64,000 bases of DNA from Hippophae tibetana. Taxonomy: Eukaryota > Streptophyta > Magnoliopsida > Rosales > Elaeagnaceae. The stretch covers positions 39,863,001 to 39,927,000 of the forward strand of contig CM072812.1 in assembly GCA_037013495.1 (NCBI GenBank), given 5' to 3'. The first letter of the stretch is position 1; every line of letters starts with the position of its first letter. Position numbers and translations under genes: made by a program. The notes below the pieces were generated by a model that was not told the DNA's origin, did not search any database, and saw only the letters and a list, made by a program, of their open reading frames with translations. Shown piece by piece: positions 24,130 through 34,559 of this stretch.

Positions 24130-25479
24130 AATCTCTTATAGAGACAAAAAAGAAACAAGAAGAACTTAATTATTCAAAACAACCTCAAGAGACCAAAAGC
24201 TTAAACGAGGAATTTCCATTGAAAAAGGAAGAGCATAATAGTTCACAAAATAATTATGAAACCACAAAGCTCAATTGGGCAGATGAGGTAGAAAAAGAAG
24301 AACAAAAAAAAGTTTATGTGGTCTATAATGGCCCAAAACCAAGAATTTATAACAATTAGGCAGAAACTAGCAAATCTACTCTAGGAATTAGTGGAGTAAC
24401 TCATAGAGCCTTCACTAACAGAATAGAAGCTGAAGGTAGTTATGCCAACTACAAAATACCAAAACTAATAACTCTAGAGGAGATAGTAAGAAATTATTCT
24501 GCAACACTACAACAATAACCAATAACTCCAAGTAGATTGACAAATCTTGGAAAGATAGAAAGGCCTCTAGTGCTATTTAGAAAAACATCTCCCCTAGAAA
24601 CATCAAAAATAGTAAAACATTTAGTACTATTTAGGGAGACATCTCCTAGAAATACTCAAATCATTGAAGATGAAAAGGACCAATATAGAAACCTCAGCAA
24701 ACTACAATGGTTGAGTCTCTATAATTTGGCCAAAAAATCTACCCAAGAACATATTGAAGATATAAAATTCTATACTATAGATAAGAAATTTTCTACAAGA
24801 AGAAAATTCAATATATTGGAGGGAGCTGATCTAGGATTTATGTATAAAGCATTTCATATAGGACTAATAGAAAATATATATCCAGAAATTAATTTAAATG
24901 AGTTAAATTATTTCCCAAAAAATTTTAAAAAAGCAATCAAGAATTTCAGAAGAAAAATTAAAGAAGGTGATAAACCTGTTTATCTTAGATTTTTTTAGTT
25001 CCTTAATGGACTAGAATGAGGAAGAAAGTATTAGCCCCTACCACTTTATCAAGATAGAGATTTCCAACACAAACAAAGAAGTTCCCATACCAAGGGCACT
25101 TCCAGAAAAAGGAATTCAACACAAAGAACTCTGTGTATTAAGAGGTCAAATACTAAGCCAAATTTACTATGAACTCAAGAAGATTGACAATTCCACTGAG
25201 ATTAAAGTAAATTATTCAACTAATAAAGTCATCATCATTTCCCACAATAGCATGGCTCTGTCAGAAGAAGATGGTGAAAAAATCACCAAATGTGAAACCA
25301 ATTTTAATTACAACAACCTAGAAATTGGTGAAGAAAAAAGGAAGGTATTATGCTTCTATGCCAGAAAAGCCACCAAAGACCACAAATGCATTCTCTGCAT
25401 CAAAGATCGAGAAGATGAAGAAGTGTCATCATCAATATCATCAAAAGAATTGTCAATAGAAAATGACAAAGAAAAATAA
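24130..25479 (+). pseudogene. Transactivator/viroplasmin-like gene (caulimovirus P6 type)
   Basis: An acidic lead-in is followed near 24316-24440 by VYVVYNGPKPRIYN, a stop, then LGISGVTHRAF. This is the viroplasmin/RNase H N-terminal fold characteristic of caulimovirus transactivators. The open stretch 24537-24998 (with NLAKKSTQEHIEDIKFY and GADLGFMYKAFHIGLI) corresponds to the central transactivation region. The 25252-25479 stretch has a cysteine/histidine cluster (CFYARKATKDHKCILC) near the end. In the virus the protein allows reinitiation of translation and forms inclusion bodies. Interrupted by stops, including near 24357 and 24998. Confidence 0.72.
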
Positions 25480-25484
25480 GAAAA

Positions 25485-25690
25485 AAAAACTGACGTTAGA
25501 AGACTACAAAAGAAATAAATATGTAAACCCTACATCTTAGTCAGTAGCATGTGCCAAGGAAAAAAAGTACTGGCTATCATTTAAAGTGAAAAAGTAGATG
25601 AATTATTAAAACAAGGGTAAAATAATAATTTTAGTCTTGTAAACAGGGCTTCCTTGTTCTATAAAAGGAACCCTTATTATCATTTCAGAG
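25485..25690 (+). promoter_or_regulatory. Pararetroviral pregenomic promoter
   Basis: A TATA box CTATAAAAGG lies at 25660-25669, just after the transactivator gene, where caulimovirids place their 35S-type promoter. Upstream, TGACGTTAG at 25491 resembles half of an as-1 (TGACG) activator element. A transcript would start at about 25690 (after tcatttcagaggacac). Confidence 0.65.
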
Positions 25691-25865
25691 GACACACTCG
25701 AATACACAAAAATCCAAAGCTCTCTACTTTGAAACACTCTAACATAAGAAAACCTTTCTATCTAGCAATCTCAAAACCAATAATATTATACCTAGTAATT
25801 ATGAGCAGCTAAGCACCCCTATCAAGGTTCTTAAGTGGCCTTAAGTTGTAATAATAATTATTATG

Positions 25866-25871
25866 AATAAA
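25866..25871 (+). terminator. Poly(A) signal AATAAA
   Basis: AATAAA lies about 180 bases after the probable start site. Caulimovirids place the signal just downstream of the promoter, so that it is bypassed once and used on the second pass, giving terminally redundant RNA. Spacing fits that scheme. Confidence 0.55.
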
Positions 25872-26850
25872 ATGGAGTTCAATTACTCTTCTCTAGTAAG
25901 TTAACCATTGGACACCATTTATCTACCGATGTAGAAGGCTCACCATTACCAGGAGGGCTTTGAGGTTTGAGTAAAGTTGAGGCATAATAGGTGTAACAAA
26001 AGAAGAAGAACAAAAGGGAAGACCGTGGTGAACCCATCAAATTCATGTATAATAATTATAAATTTAAGCTAGCTAAGAATCTTGAATGTTTAAATATTTG
26101 CTTACAACAAGACATAATATTGTTAAAATAGGAAAATGGAAATTATTTTTAGAAATAAACAACTAATAATTCCAATGTAAATCAAAGATAAAAATCTAAT
26201 TTTATTAGAAACATTTGATAAAAGTTATCTCTATCATTTAAATGAATATTTTAAAAATGAAGACTATGAAACTTGTCTTGAAAATTTTAAAAGATTTAAC
26301 ACCTTATTGGATATCTACACAGATTATATTAAAGCTATTACAAGCATCATAAACCATCCCATTTAAAGGACATTAAAAGACTATTTTAGTCAAAAATATG
26401 TGAGAATAGAGGAAGAAGAATTTAACAACTTAATGTTTGGATATTACTTCTTTAAAAATTATAAATACACTATATGTACACAAGAAAAACCTACTTTTAT
26501 ACTACGAATATGACAAAATAATATACATTCAACACATGATTTATCAAGATAATACTTTATGAACATTGAATCATTAGTACATAAATTAGAACTATTAGAT
26601 TTAACAAATGAAAGAGTGATTTTTAATTTTAAAAGACAATTAATAGATTCAGGATTAGAATTAAGCAACCAACATAATGAAAAACATAATATACTATGTA
26701 ATTGTAATTGTAATGAATATAAAAGAAAATTAGACTTATACAAAAAAATAATAAGATTTTTGGATAAATTATTACCTTCAATAAATAGACAAAGACCACC
26801 AATTAGGTCAATATTAACCTCCGATTAAAAATTATATTGATCCATAGAAA
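25872..26850 (+). other. Pararetroviral leader
   Basis: The region between poly(A) signal and primer site. It is about 1 kb, longer than the several hundred bases usual in caulimovirid leaders. Coding-like pieces occur at about 26200-26340 (LYHLNEYFKNEDYETCL) and in the small ORF at 26559-26828. Confidence 0.45.
26559..26828 (+). CDS. Small ORF at end of pararetroviral leader, unknown function
   Basis: An 89-codon frame rich in L, N and K, with a CNCNCN cysteine motif near residue 48 and amphipathic helices on each side. It ends 24 bases before the primer site. The same-length antisense frame is a shadow. It could be a viral leader ORF or the tail of a longer broken gene beginning around 26150. 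I do not recognise a family. Confidence 0.35.
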   Translation: MNIESLVHKLELLDLTNERVIFNFKRQLIDSGLELSNQHNEKHNILCNCNCNEYKRKLDLYKKIIRFLDKLLPSINRQRPPIRSILTSD

Positions 26851-26851
26851 T

Positions 26852-26868
26852 TGGTATTAGAACCTAGG
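26852..26868 (+). promoter_or_regulatory. tRNA-Met primer-binding site
   Basis: TGGTATTAGAACCTAGG matches the caulimovirid minus-strand primer site (TGGTATCAGAGC-type, complementary to initiator tRNA-Met) with two mismatches in the core. It marks position 1 of the circular genome. Viral similarity ends soon after it. Confidence 0.7.
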
Positions 26869-27629
26869 AATAGTAATCTAAATAGTAATGGATGAAAAAT
26901 TAACACCATTAAAATATAAAGGCATTTTTGATATTTTAAAAACCTCTGGGACATAATTGAAATATGGAAAACCTCAGGGGCATTTAAGGTAGTGTGGAAC
27001 ATTTAACAACTATATTTTTAATTTAATAAATTGGATTTTAGATAGAGTTATCAACTATAACATGTTAACTTAAAATTGAAATTTAGATACCATTTTAATC
27101 ATAACTAAAACAACTCTATAAAATTTTTGCCCTTGGCCAAAATTTTGGATATGAATGTCAACCGTACATAAAAATAATTTGTTAAAGTTGCTCCTTTGAT
27201 TAAAATTTAGCTACATGAAAATTTGTAAAAATTTCATCCCTAAATGTACCAAAATTTGTTTTGGCACCACTCATCTTGATTTTTTTCTTTTTAATTTATT
27301 ATTGTACCTAAATCTATCTATTGTTGTAGTGCACATTCATCTCCATCATATTTGATACTCGTGAAACACTTAAGCATAAGTAATCAAATTGTACAAGTGA
27401 TAAGTAAATTAAAAATAAAGGTTGTCGAATTCATGAGGATTAGTACAATAACTATCACTACTTATTATCTTCTTAGTGAATTAACAAATGGGGTTTTCAA
27501 AATTATTTTAAAATAAAATAAAATATACAATAATAAATTAATTAATGAGCACATAAATTATGAGATATACTTACAAGATTTAATCTAAATCTAAATCCTA
27601 AACTACCTAGAGATATACTTACGAGATTT

Positions 27630-27747
27630 AATCCATTTATTACATTAAGTTTTAAAATAGAGATGACTAAATTAGGTAAGATTATAATAATCCATTTATT
27701 ACATTAAGTTTTAAAATAGAGATGAATAAATTAGGTAAGATTATAAT
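27630..27747. repeat. 59-bp tandem duplication
   Basis: 27630-27688 is repeated at 27689-27747 (starting aatccatttattacatt) with one mismatch (gactaa versus gaataa). Confidence 0.9.
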
Positions 27748-28088
27748 AATTGATAACCTTTAACAAAGATTTTTAACCTTACTTGCCATGTGTGGAAACA
27801 AGGCACCACTTTGATTAAGAATATTACCGATTACATACTAACATCTTAAATTATAATTAAACATATACGTGCAATAAATTAGTTGATCACTCTAATTCAT
27901 ACATATATAGTTATAGTATTTAATCATAGACATAAACACAATGAAAATCAAGAATTAAATTTATCATGACATTATAGTAATTAAAATCATAGTCTAGGAC
28001 TTAAAAATTTCCCATAATCACATAAATAAATTAAGTAGGCATGAATTCTGAAAGAATCATAATTAAAATCATAGAAAACACAAAAAGA

Positions 28089-28097
<9 letters not shown>

Positions 28098-28119
<22 letters not shown>

Positions 28120-28152
28120 AGAAGAAGAAGAAGAAGAAGAAGAAGAAGAAGA
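28098..28152. repeat. (GAA)n microsatellite
   Basis: About 18 perfect GAA units following a looser purine run. Likely polymorphic. Confidence 0.95.
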
Positions 28153-28913
28153 ATTAGTTACAGACTAATGTCTATGGCTAATCTCTAACTCTTTAATTGC
28201 CTTTTGAATCTTATCTTGCCTCTAGTATTTAATTTCTCTGTAGACCTAAGTGTACTTTCTGTAAAACATTTGTCTACGACCTGTGACTAATTTTGTTATT
28301 TACCCTAATTATATATTTATAATAAAAAAAATTACAATGTAATTAGGATTAGGATTGTAGATGTCTAAAACAATTAAAATTCTAATCTAGAAAATCTAGA
28401 ACACTTTGGATAGGGATGTGTTGAAGATCTGGTATGTAATTGAAAATCTGATAGCGTGAACCGCAACAAGCTTAGACTTATGCCACGATGCGACCTTGTT
28501 TCTAGTTTTGTGAAATTCCATCATAAAGGCTTATGCTATAATACATATATAATCATGTCGTGACGTGCCCTTATTTTTCCCACTTTCATGTTTTGACCTT
28601 TCCTTGATGTATCATGTGAAAATGTTTGTATTTAGGTCCTTCATTGTATGACAATTATTCCCCCAATTCTGAGAAATTGTTCAGTTCAAAAGTACCTAAA
28701 ATACATCAAAATATATCTCATGATTTTAAAAACATAATTTATAAAATACTTAAGTAAAAATACAATATTAAAAACTAATTCATTCTTTTAAATTAATAAG
28801 TTAATGGATCATGGGCCAATATGACTAATTAATAAGCTAAGCTATGATAGAGTAGGCCAGCTTGATGGGAAAACAAGATGAGTGGTCCACTTATTAATGA
28901 AATTTGAGATATC

Positions 28914-29347
28914 TATCAAGTGTGACCCATACAATGTTGTGCACCCATATGCATTAGCAGTTATAAATTAGTTAATAGTTGGCTTTATTTTAAGAGGGTA
29001 GTAGAGAGTAGTAGCCTATTGTAAGACTGTTGAAAAAAAATTATACATATTGAGCCTTGTTATTACGTTGGTGGGCATGATTTTGAGAGTTCATTTATGA
29101 TCATTATCAACGTGTAATTCTTGTACAATTATGAGGGCTTTGGAGCGTGTGAGAAAACTTATCTAAAGGGTTACTCGAGGATGTAATTAAATTGAAGATC
29201 ATAGTGGATTAGAGATGGTTCAATCCTACGGATTAAGCATTCATCTTGAGTGCTGAAACATGTAAATATTACTGGAATCTTGTATTTCTTTATTGTTTCA
29301 TTTTGCATGTTCTTTGTTAATTAGATTTTGTTGTATTAATCTCAACA
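28914..29347 (+). repeat. Copia 5' LTR
   Basis: Aligns with the 3' LTR from tatcaagtgtgacc (3' copy tgtgaaatgtgtcc) to attaatctcaaca. It is preceded by atatc. The following bases (cttgatatcagatc) resemble the TGGTATCAGAGC primer site with several changes. Confidence 0.85.
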
Positions 29348-29489
29348 ATCTTGATATCAGATCTTGGTTTCTTACAAGGGTTTTCGAGCTTAGTTGGTAT
29401 TGTTAAAGGGAGCCTTGCCAACTCATTTTCTTCTACGTTTATCTGAATTAAGTTTCTTGTTTTTTTCCAAGATTTTGAAACTGTGTCAG

Positions 29490-30340
29490 ATGGGTTATTC
29501 AAAGTATGAGATTGATAATTTTGATGGGACTTGAGACTATAGACTATGAAAACCAAAAATATACTCAGTATTAGTACTATAAGATGTATTATATTGTATG
29601 GCTAATAATCCTAAATATCCTAACGATTTCTCACCTCTAAGTAAGAAAACATTATTTGTAAAAGCTTACACTAGTATAATCTTGAATCTAGCTGACAATG
29701 CAATTAGACAAGTGAATAAAGAGAGGACTGCCTTGGAAGTTTCAAAGAAATTAGATAAGTAATATCTAATGAAATCTTTGTCAATTAGGATAAGATTGAA
29801 GGTGCAATTGTTTGGGTTTAGAAAGGATACTTTGAAGATCTTGGAAAACAACATATATGAGTCGAAATGAATAAATATTAAAATTTCTTAGTCTAGAGAA
29901 GATTTATTAGATGAAAAACAATATATCATATTGCGTAATTTAGTTATGGATATTTTTTGAGAAGTCAAGAATTTTCTCCACTGTGGAATGGGGTGAAATT
30001 TGATACATTTGTCTCTTCTTTATGAACAAGATATGCTAAATTGAAACATGAAAAGAAAGAATTAGATAGAACTAATAAAAAGGATTTTAGACAATATGAC
30101 TTAATCTTATAAAAGAGAAAGTGGATTTAATAAAAAAGAAAGATCACGGTCCAAGGGAAGATCAAAATCAAGAAAAAGAGGTTCTCTGGGTATGTCAAAA
30201 AGAAGATCATTATAGACGAAATTGGCCAATCTTAAAAAAGGGAGTGGAAAATACAAGTGATGGAGGAACTTCTTGAAGAAGGAACTTAATGTTGCTTTTG
30301 ATAATTTAGGTGTAGTGTTTATCTTTACTATGAAATTTAA
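29490..30340 (+). pseudogene. Copia gag remnant
   Basis: Readings near 29505-29535 give IDNFDGT, the copia gag start. Near 29680-29760 they give NLADNAIRQVNKERTALEV, as in Tnt1-like gag (UBN2). A zinc-knuckle remnant CWVCQKEDHYRRNW lies at about 30185-30227, with the last cysteine replaced by tryptophan. Frameshifts and stops separate these pieces. Confidence 0.75.
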
Positions 30341-30346
30341 TAGAGA

Positions 30347-30875
30347 ATGGATACTTTAGTTCTCTTGAAAGTTTTGAAGAAATGTGGATTTTATGTGTTA
30401 GAAGGTTATACAAGTATGAATTTTACAACTACCGTTAGTAATTTAGATGATGCAACAATATTGTGGAATATAAACCTCGGTAACTTAAGTGATAAAAGTC
30501 TCGTTGAATTATCAAAAAGAGCATTGCTATGTGGAGACAAGGTCATTGGAATTGATCTATGTGAGCACTATATTACTGGAAAACAAAAGAGATTCAAATT
30601 CGCATCGAGTACTCACATAACAATGGGCATTTTAAATATACTTATTTAGATCTTTGGGGATTTGAAATAATAACTTTTTGTGGAAATAAGTATTTCTTGA
30701 CTTTCACAAATGACTTTCCAAGAAATAATTGGGTTTATATAATCAAGAAGAAAGATGTGGTGTTCTCTATATTTAAATAATGGAAGGAACTTGTTGAAAA
30801 TCATACAGTTAAGAGAATTAAGAGGCTTAGAATTGACAAGGTAATGGATTTTTGTAGTGTTGAATTTAATGACTA
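30347..30875 (+). pseudogene. Copia pre-integrase and integrase N-half
   Basis: The open stretch 30347-30649 holds the GAG-pre-integrase domain (NLGNLSDKSLVELSKRALLCG, then CEHYITGKQKRFKF) with its HHCC-type zinc region partly changed. The integrase core follows in another frame (WVYIIKKKDVVFSIF). It then stops abruptly at 30875, at the foreign insert, in the segment just before the second catalytic region is complete. Confidence 0.82.
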
Positions 30876-32912
30876 CCCAGTCACAGTCCAAAAGGATACG
30901 AGTAATCAAAAGTGAAGTGAAACTGATAATCACTCGTCTCAAAAGAGACTTAATTATTATGAAAGCTCGATTCATTTTTGATTTGACTTCAAAGCAATCT
31001 CTAGAGTTTTTCCTTATCCAAACGGGTCTTGCAAGAAAATAGGATTTCATATTGAGCTCCAAATATACGTTGGCGTTTTAACCAAAATAACTTCTTGCGC
31101 AATTCATGCCTTTCTATTTTTATGACCAGAAATTCTTTCTTGATTCCATTTCAAATTGTTCTCTGGACTTTTTATCAATATGAGGTGATCGTAACACAGT
31201 ATATAAGACTCGTGATTCAGGAAATCCAATCTTCCGTGTGTAAGGCCAAAAATGGGTTTCAAAAAATGGGTGATCAAAAGATCGAATCACTATGCATATC
31301 TTGGTGGTCATTACTTTTTGTGGTCTTTCTTTTTGGCTGACTCCTCTTCCTATTGATCAAAAGCATGCAGCAGTGCCACGCCGGTTTAGAATTCAATTCT
31401 AAGGGCTAAGCTAAGGCTCTCCTTATCCCCTCCCTTTTCTTTCTCCCCTGGCCGTGTGTGGGCCACACTTCAGAAAGGCCCTACGGGGATCCTTCACTTA
31501 CTTGTGTGAGCCCCCCACCCGTTCACGCTCCTTACCAACAACCCGGTGCTTCGCCGGAACACACCATAGGTTAGTCCAACAATAAGTTGGCTCCTCGCTG
31601 CTGCACATTAGCAGAAAAAAATGAGTGAATAGCCAGCCTCATGCAAGTTTCTCAATCGGTTTCCTTTATCCTGTTGCAGAAATATGCAACTCAAGAAAAG
31701 AAAGGCTTCTATTCTTGTAAATTAGAAAGCACTAAGAAAACTTATGCATAGAACTTGCTATCTTTTTTCTTTTTTTTTCAAGGTAAGATAAGAAATGAGT
31801 TAGATATGAGATAAAGTATTCATCTTCATCTCTCTTAACTAACGAAAAAAGAAAATTCGCTCATTTTTGTGGGTTTCGGACCCAGAACCAGAAGTGGTAG
31901 TTGGTGTAATACCGCTACAGACGGGCCCGCCGCCTGAGAATTAGAGCAAGAAGCACTCTTGCGCTTTTTATAGTTAAGTGGTGCACTGCAATTCATGGGT
32001 AAAGCCCACGCATTTCTTTGTAACTCTAGGCGAAGATCTTTTTTTTTTGCATCAAGAACTCTTTCTATTATTCCTTTTCATCTTCAGATGGGTTAGCACT
32101 GATGAACACAAGCCTTGGTTCTTCACTTGTGCCAAGATTTATTTCCACCAGCTCGTCGACCGTTGCTTGACCACCGTCTTCTAGTTTCGGGGTAGCAGAC
32201 TGAACTTCTATTATATTAGTTCACGAGATTTAGGAGATTTTTCCGATGCTTAAATTTATACCATGCGAACGCTTGCTGGATAACCCAAACCGTGAGTTCC
32301 GGATTGGAGTTATCCATCATGATGCAAGACCCATTTTTGTTATAGGATTAACATGTGTTCAAATGGTTTTTTCTCACCCCTTCCTCTACACAGCCCTTCA
32401 CCTTTCGCCTTTATGCATGCGGGATTTTCTTCTTTTATTCAATTGTTATGTGGTGCCAGATTTAGAGGCAAGGGTACATCAGATTTGACTCACTGTATAC
32501 ATTCAGGAAGAAGAGGAACGAAGTCACTCGACAAAAGGAAAGGGAGAGGTACTTAATGAAAGGGGGGAAATGGAGCATTTTCCGATATTAAAGCGTCATG
32601 GCCATAACTATTCTAGTTGGCAAGGCTTGGAAGCAACAACACCTATCAGCGAGAACTAGGCTTGGCTTGGTTATTAGTGCTCGCACATTCTGTCTCGCCG
32701 GATATGATGCTATCATGTTATCAAAAGAGCTCAGAAACGCGCTTGTGCAAGCCCTCCTCGATTCTGAGACATCTACGAGGCTCATGCGGCCGAGTTCCTA
32801 ATCACGAAGTCAGCGTATGCGGCCCCAATCTCATTCGATGATCGTGACCTGATGTTAAATACAAAAAAACACAACAAGCTGTTGTACGTGACGAGCGAGA
32901 TTAATCAACATG
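30876..32912. other. Foreign insert, probably mitochondrial DNA (NUMT)
   Basis: A 2037-bp block interrupts the integrase gene. It is visibly more GC-rich than its surroundings, especially 31360-31620 and 31860-32880. It holds CpG-bearing wording such as cgggcccgccgcctgag and cttcgccggaac that is unlike the AT-rich repeats around it and is typical of plant mitochondrial intergenic DNA. The pentamer gacta lies at both edges (30871-30875 and 32913-32917). It has no TG...CA ends, terminal repeats or transposon domains. I recognise no complete organelle gene; open frames such as 32246-32488 have no family I know. The origin is inferred from composition and wording. Confidence 0.5.
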
Positions 32913-33400
32913 GACTATGGTATTGAGAGACATTGCACTATGAGGTTAACTCCTCAACATAATGAAATTATAGAATGTCTCAGTAGGATTTTTCTCGAAT
33001 TTGTTAGATGCCTACTATAGAATGCCAAACTGCCCAAGCATTATGGGGAGAATCAATCCAAACTGCATCCCAATTAATCAAAAACTTTCTAGCAAGTGCT
33101 ATTGAATTCAAAATACCAAATGAGGTGTGGTATAGTAAGCATTATAACTACTCTCATTTAAGGATTTTTAGGTGTGTTTCTTAAGTCCATGTTAAATAAA
33201 AGAAACTACAAACAAGAAGTAGAAAGTACATATTTATAAGGTACCCTGAGGGTGTTAAAGGGTATAAATTATGATGTCTAGATCTAAATAAGACAATCAT
33301 TAGTCATGATGTTATTTTTAATGAAAATGCAACTATACATGATCTTGAATAGAATGGCACAAGTAGTGTTAATAGTGAAGATGATAGTGAAAGGATTGTA
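32913..33400 (+). pseudogene. Copia integrase C-half
   Basis: Integrase resumes exactly at the insert edge: GIERHCTMRLTPQHNEIIE matches the region around the third catalytic residue (NGxxE in active copies; here HNEIIE). It continues with AQALWGESIQTASQLIKNFL and YPEGVKGYKLWCLD, the usual copia C-terminal segment. Several stops are present. Reading across the insert shows only a few codons missing. Confidence 0.85.
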
Positions 33401-34430
33401 ATGACCAAAATAAATAGTTACTTAGTTGAGATAGAGCTAGATAAAGATGATGATGTTCAGTTAGGGAATTTGAGTGTATTTGTGGGTGATAGTGCACCAT
33501 ATATTACTGAACCTCACTACAATTATATTAGTTGAATGGAAACACTATGGAATTAACTAAAGTGATTGAGGGCCATGAAGACAATGCCTTACATAATTAC
33601 CAACTTATCAGAGATAGAGCATGAAGGAACATTAGGAAACCTATGAGCTTTGATAAAGCTAACTTGATTTACTATGGCTTGGGTGCTAGTGTTGAACCTA
33701 ATTTTAATGAACCAGCTATGTACAAGGAAGACTATGAGATCTAAGAATTCCAACAAATGGATAAGAGCTATATATGATGATTATTAGTCTCATACAAAGA
33801 ATGTAATCTAAGATATGGTGCCTAAACCACCTAGTGCTAAGATTATTGGAAGTTGATGGTTGTTCAAGCTAAAAGAAGGTATAGAAATGGTTGAATCCAT
33901 CAAGTTCAAAGCAAGGCTTATAGCTAAAGGGTTCTCACAAGTCCAAAGGGTTGATTATAATGAAATCTTATCTCCTATGGTAAAGTATACATCCATTAGA
34001 CTCTGACTATCTATTGCAGCTCATACTGATTTACACCTTGAACAAATGGATACGAAGATAATGTTTTTGCATGGTGAACTAAATCAAAGGATTTTGATGA
34101 AATGACATGAGGAATATGAGTTCAAAGGCAAAGAAAATTATGTGTGTCTTGAAAATATCACTTCATGGCATCAAACAATGCCGAATACAACGATATAAAA
34201 TATTTGACAAATTTATTACTACAATGGTGTTTGAAAGGTGTGGATTCGATCATTGTTTCTATCTTAAGGTAGAACCAATTGATAGAATTTTATATCTTCT
34301 ATTGTATGTAGATGATATTCTCATCACATTATTTGACATGGATAAAATTATCCATGTAAAGAAGTTCTTAACATCAGAATTTGAAATGAAGAATTTAAGG
34401 GTTGCAAAGAAATTATAGGGATGGAAATAA
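33400..34430 (+). pseudogene. Copia reverse transcriptase
   Basis: A hinge of acidic sequence (33400-33560) leads to RT. Motifs in order are FKARLIAKGFSQVQRVDYNE (33900-33960), MDTKIMFLHGEL (34050-34080) and, in the open stretch 34107-34418, LLYVDDILIT, with both catalytic aspartates intact. In-frame stops, for example near 34105 and 34418, prevent a full product. Confidence 0.88.
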
Positions 34431-34559
34431 ATAGAGGTAAAGTTGCTAGTAAACTTTGTTTGAATTAAAAGACCTACTTGCTAAAAGTCTTGAAGAAGTT
34501 TTGCATCACTTATGTTAAGTTAGTCTCTATTCCTTTGAGTTCACAATTTAAGCTTTCTA

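Larger units (their letters stand above)
19640..26870 (+). mobile_element. Endogenous pararetrovirus (Caulimoviridae-like), near full length, decayed
   Basis: On the plus strand I see, in order: an upstream lysine-rich region, coat-protein-like region, zinc knuckle, retropepsin, RT, RNase H, a transactivator/viroplasmin-type gene, a TATA promoter, a poly(A) signal, a long leader and a tRNA-Met primer site. Integrase and LTRs are absent and the transactivator is specific to plant pararetroviruses, so this is not an LTR retrotransposon. Coding is A-rich. Many premature stops (several look like TGG to TAG) and frameshifts inactivate every gene. Genus is not decided; petuvirus-, cavemovirus- or florendovirus-like relatives are possible. 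Confidence 0.85.
26871..28908. other. Non-coding region, probable degraded gypsy LTR
   Basis: No credible coding. From about 27380 to 28760 the wording resembles a gypsy LTR read on the minus strand (GTGATAAGTAAATT, then a tcgaattcatgaggattag motif close to the LTR end, and a terminal AAAATACATCAAAATA-like stretch). Ends are not defined. It includes a 59-bp tandem duplication and a long GAA run. Confidence 0.4.

Noticed and set aside
19640-26870. Alternative reading of the segment as a Ty3/gypsy element
   Set aside because: No LTRs and no integrase; a transactivator-type gene and a promoter, poly(A) and primer-site order specific to plant pararetroviruses are present.
31978-32841. Several short plus- and minus-strand frames in the organelle-like insert
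   Set aside because: Overlapping frames in both strands with no family recognised; kept only as part of the insert.
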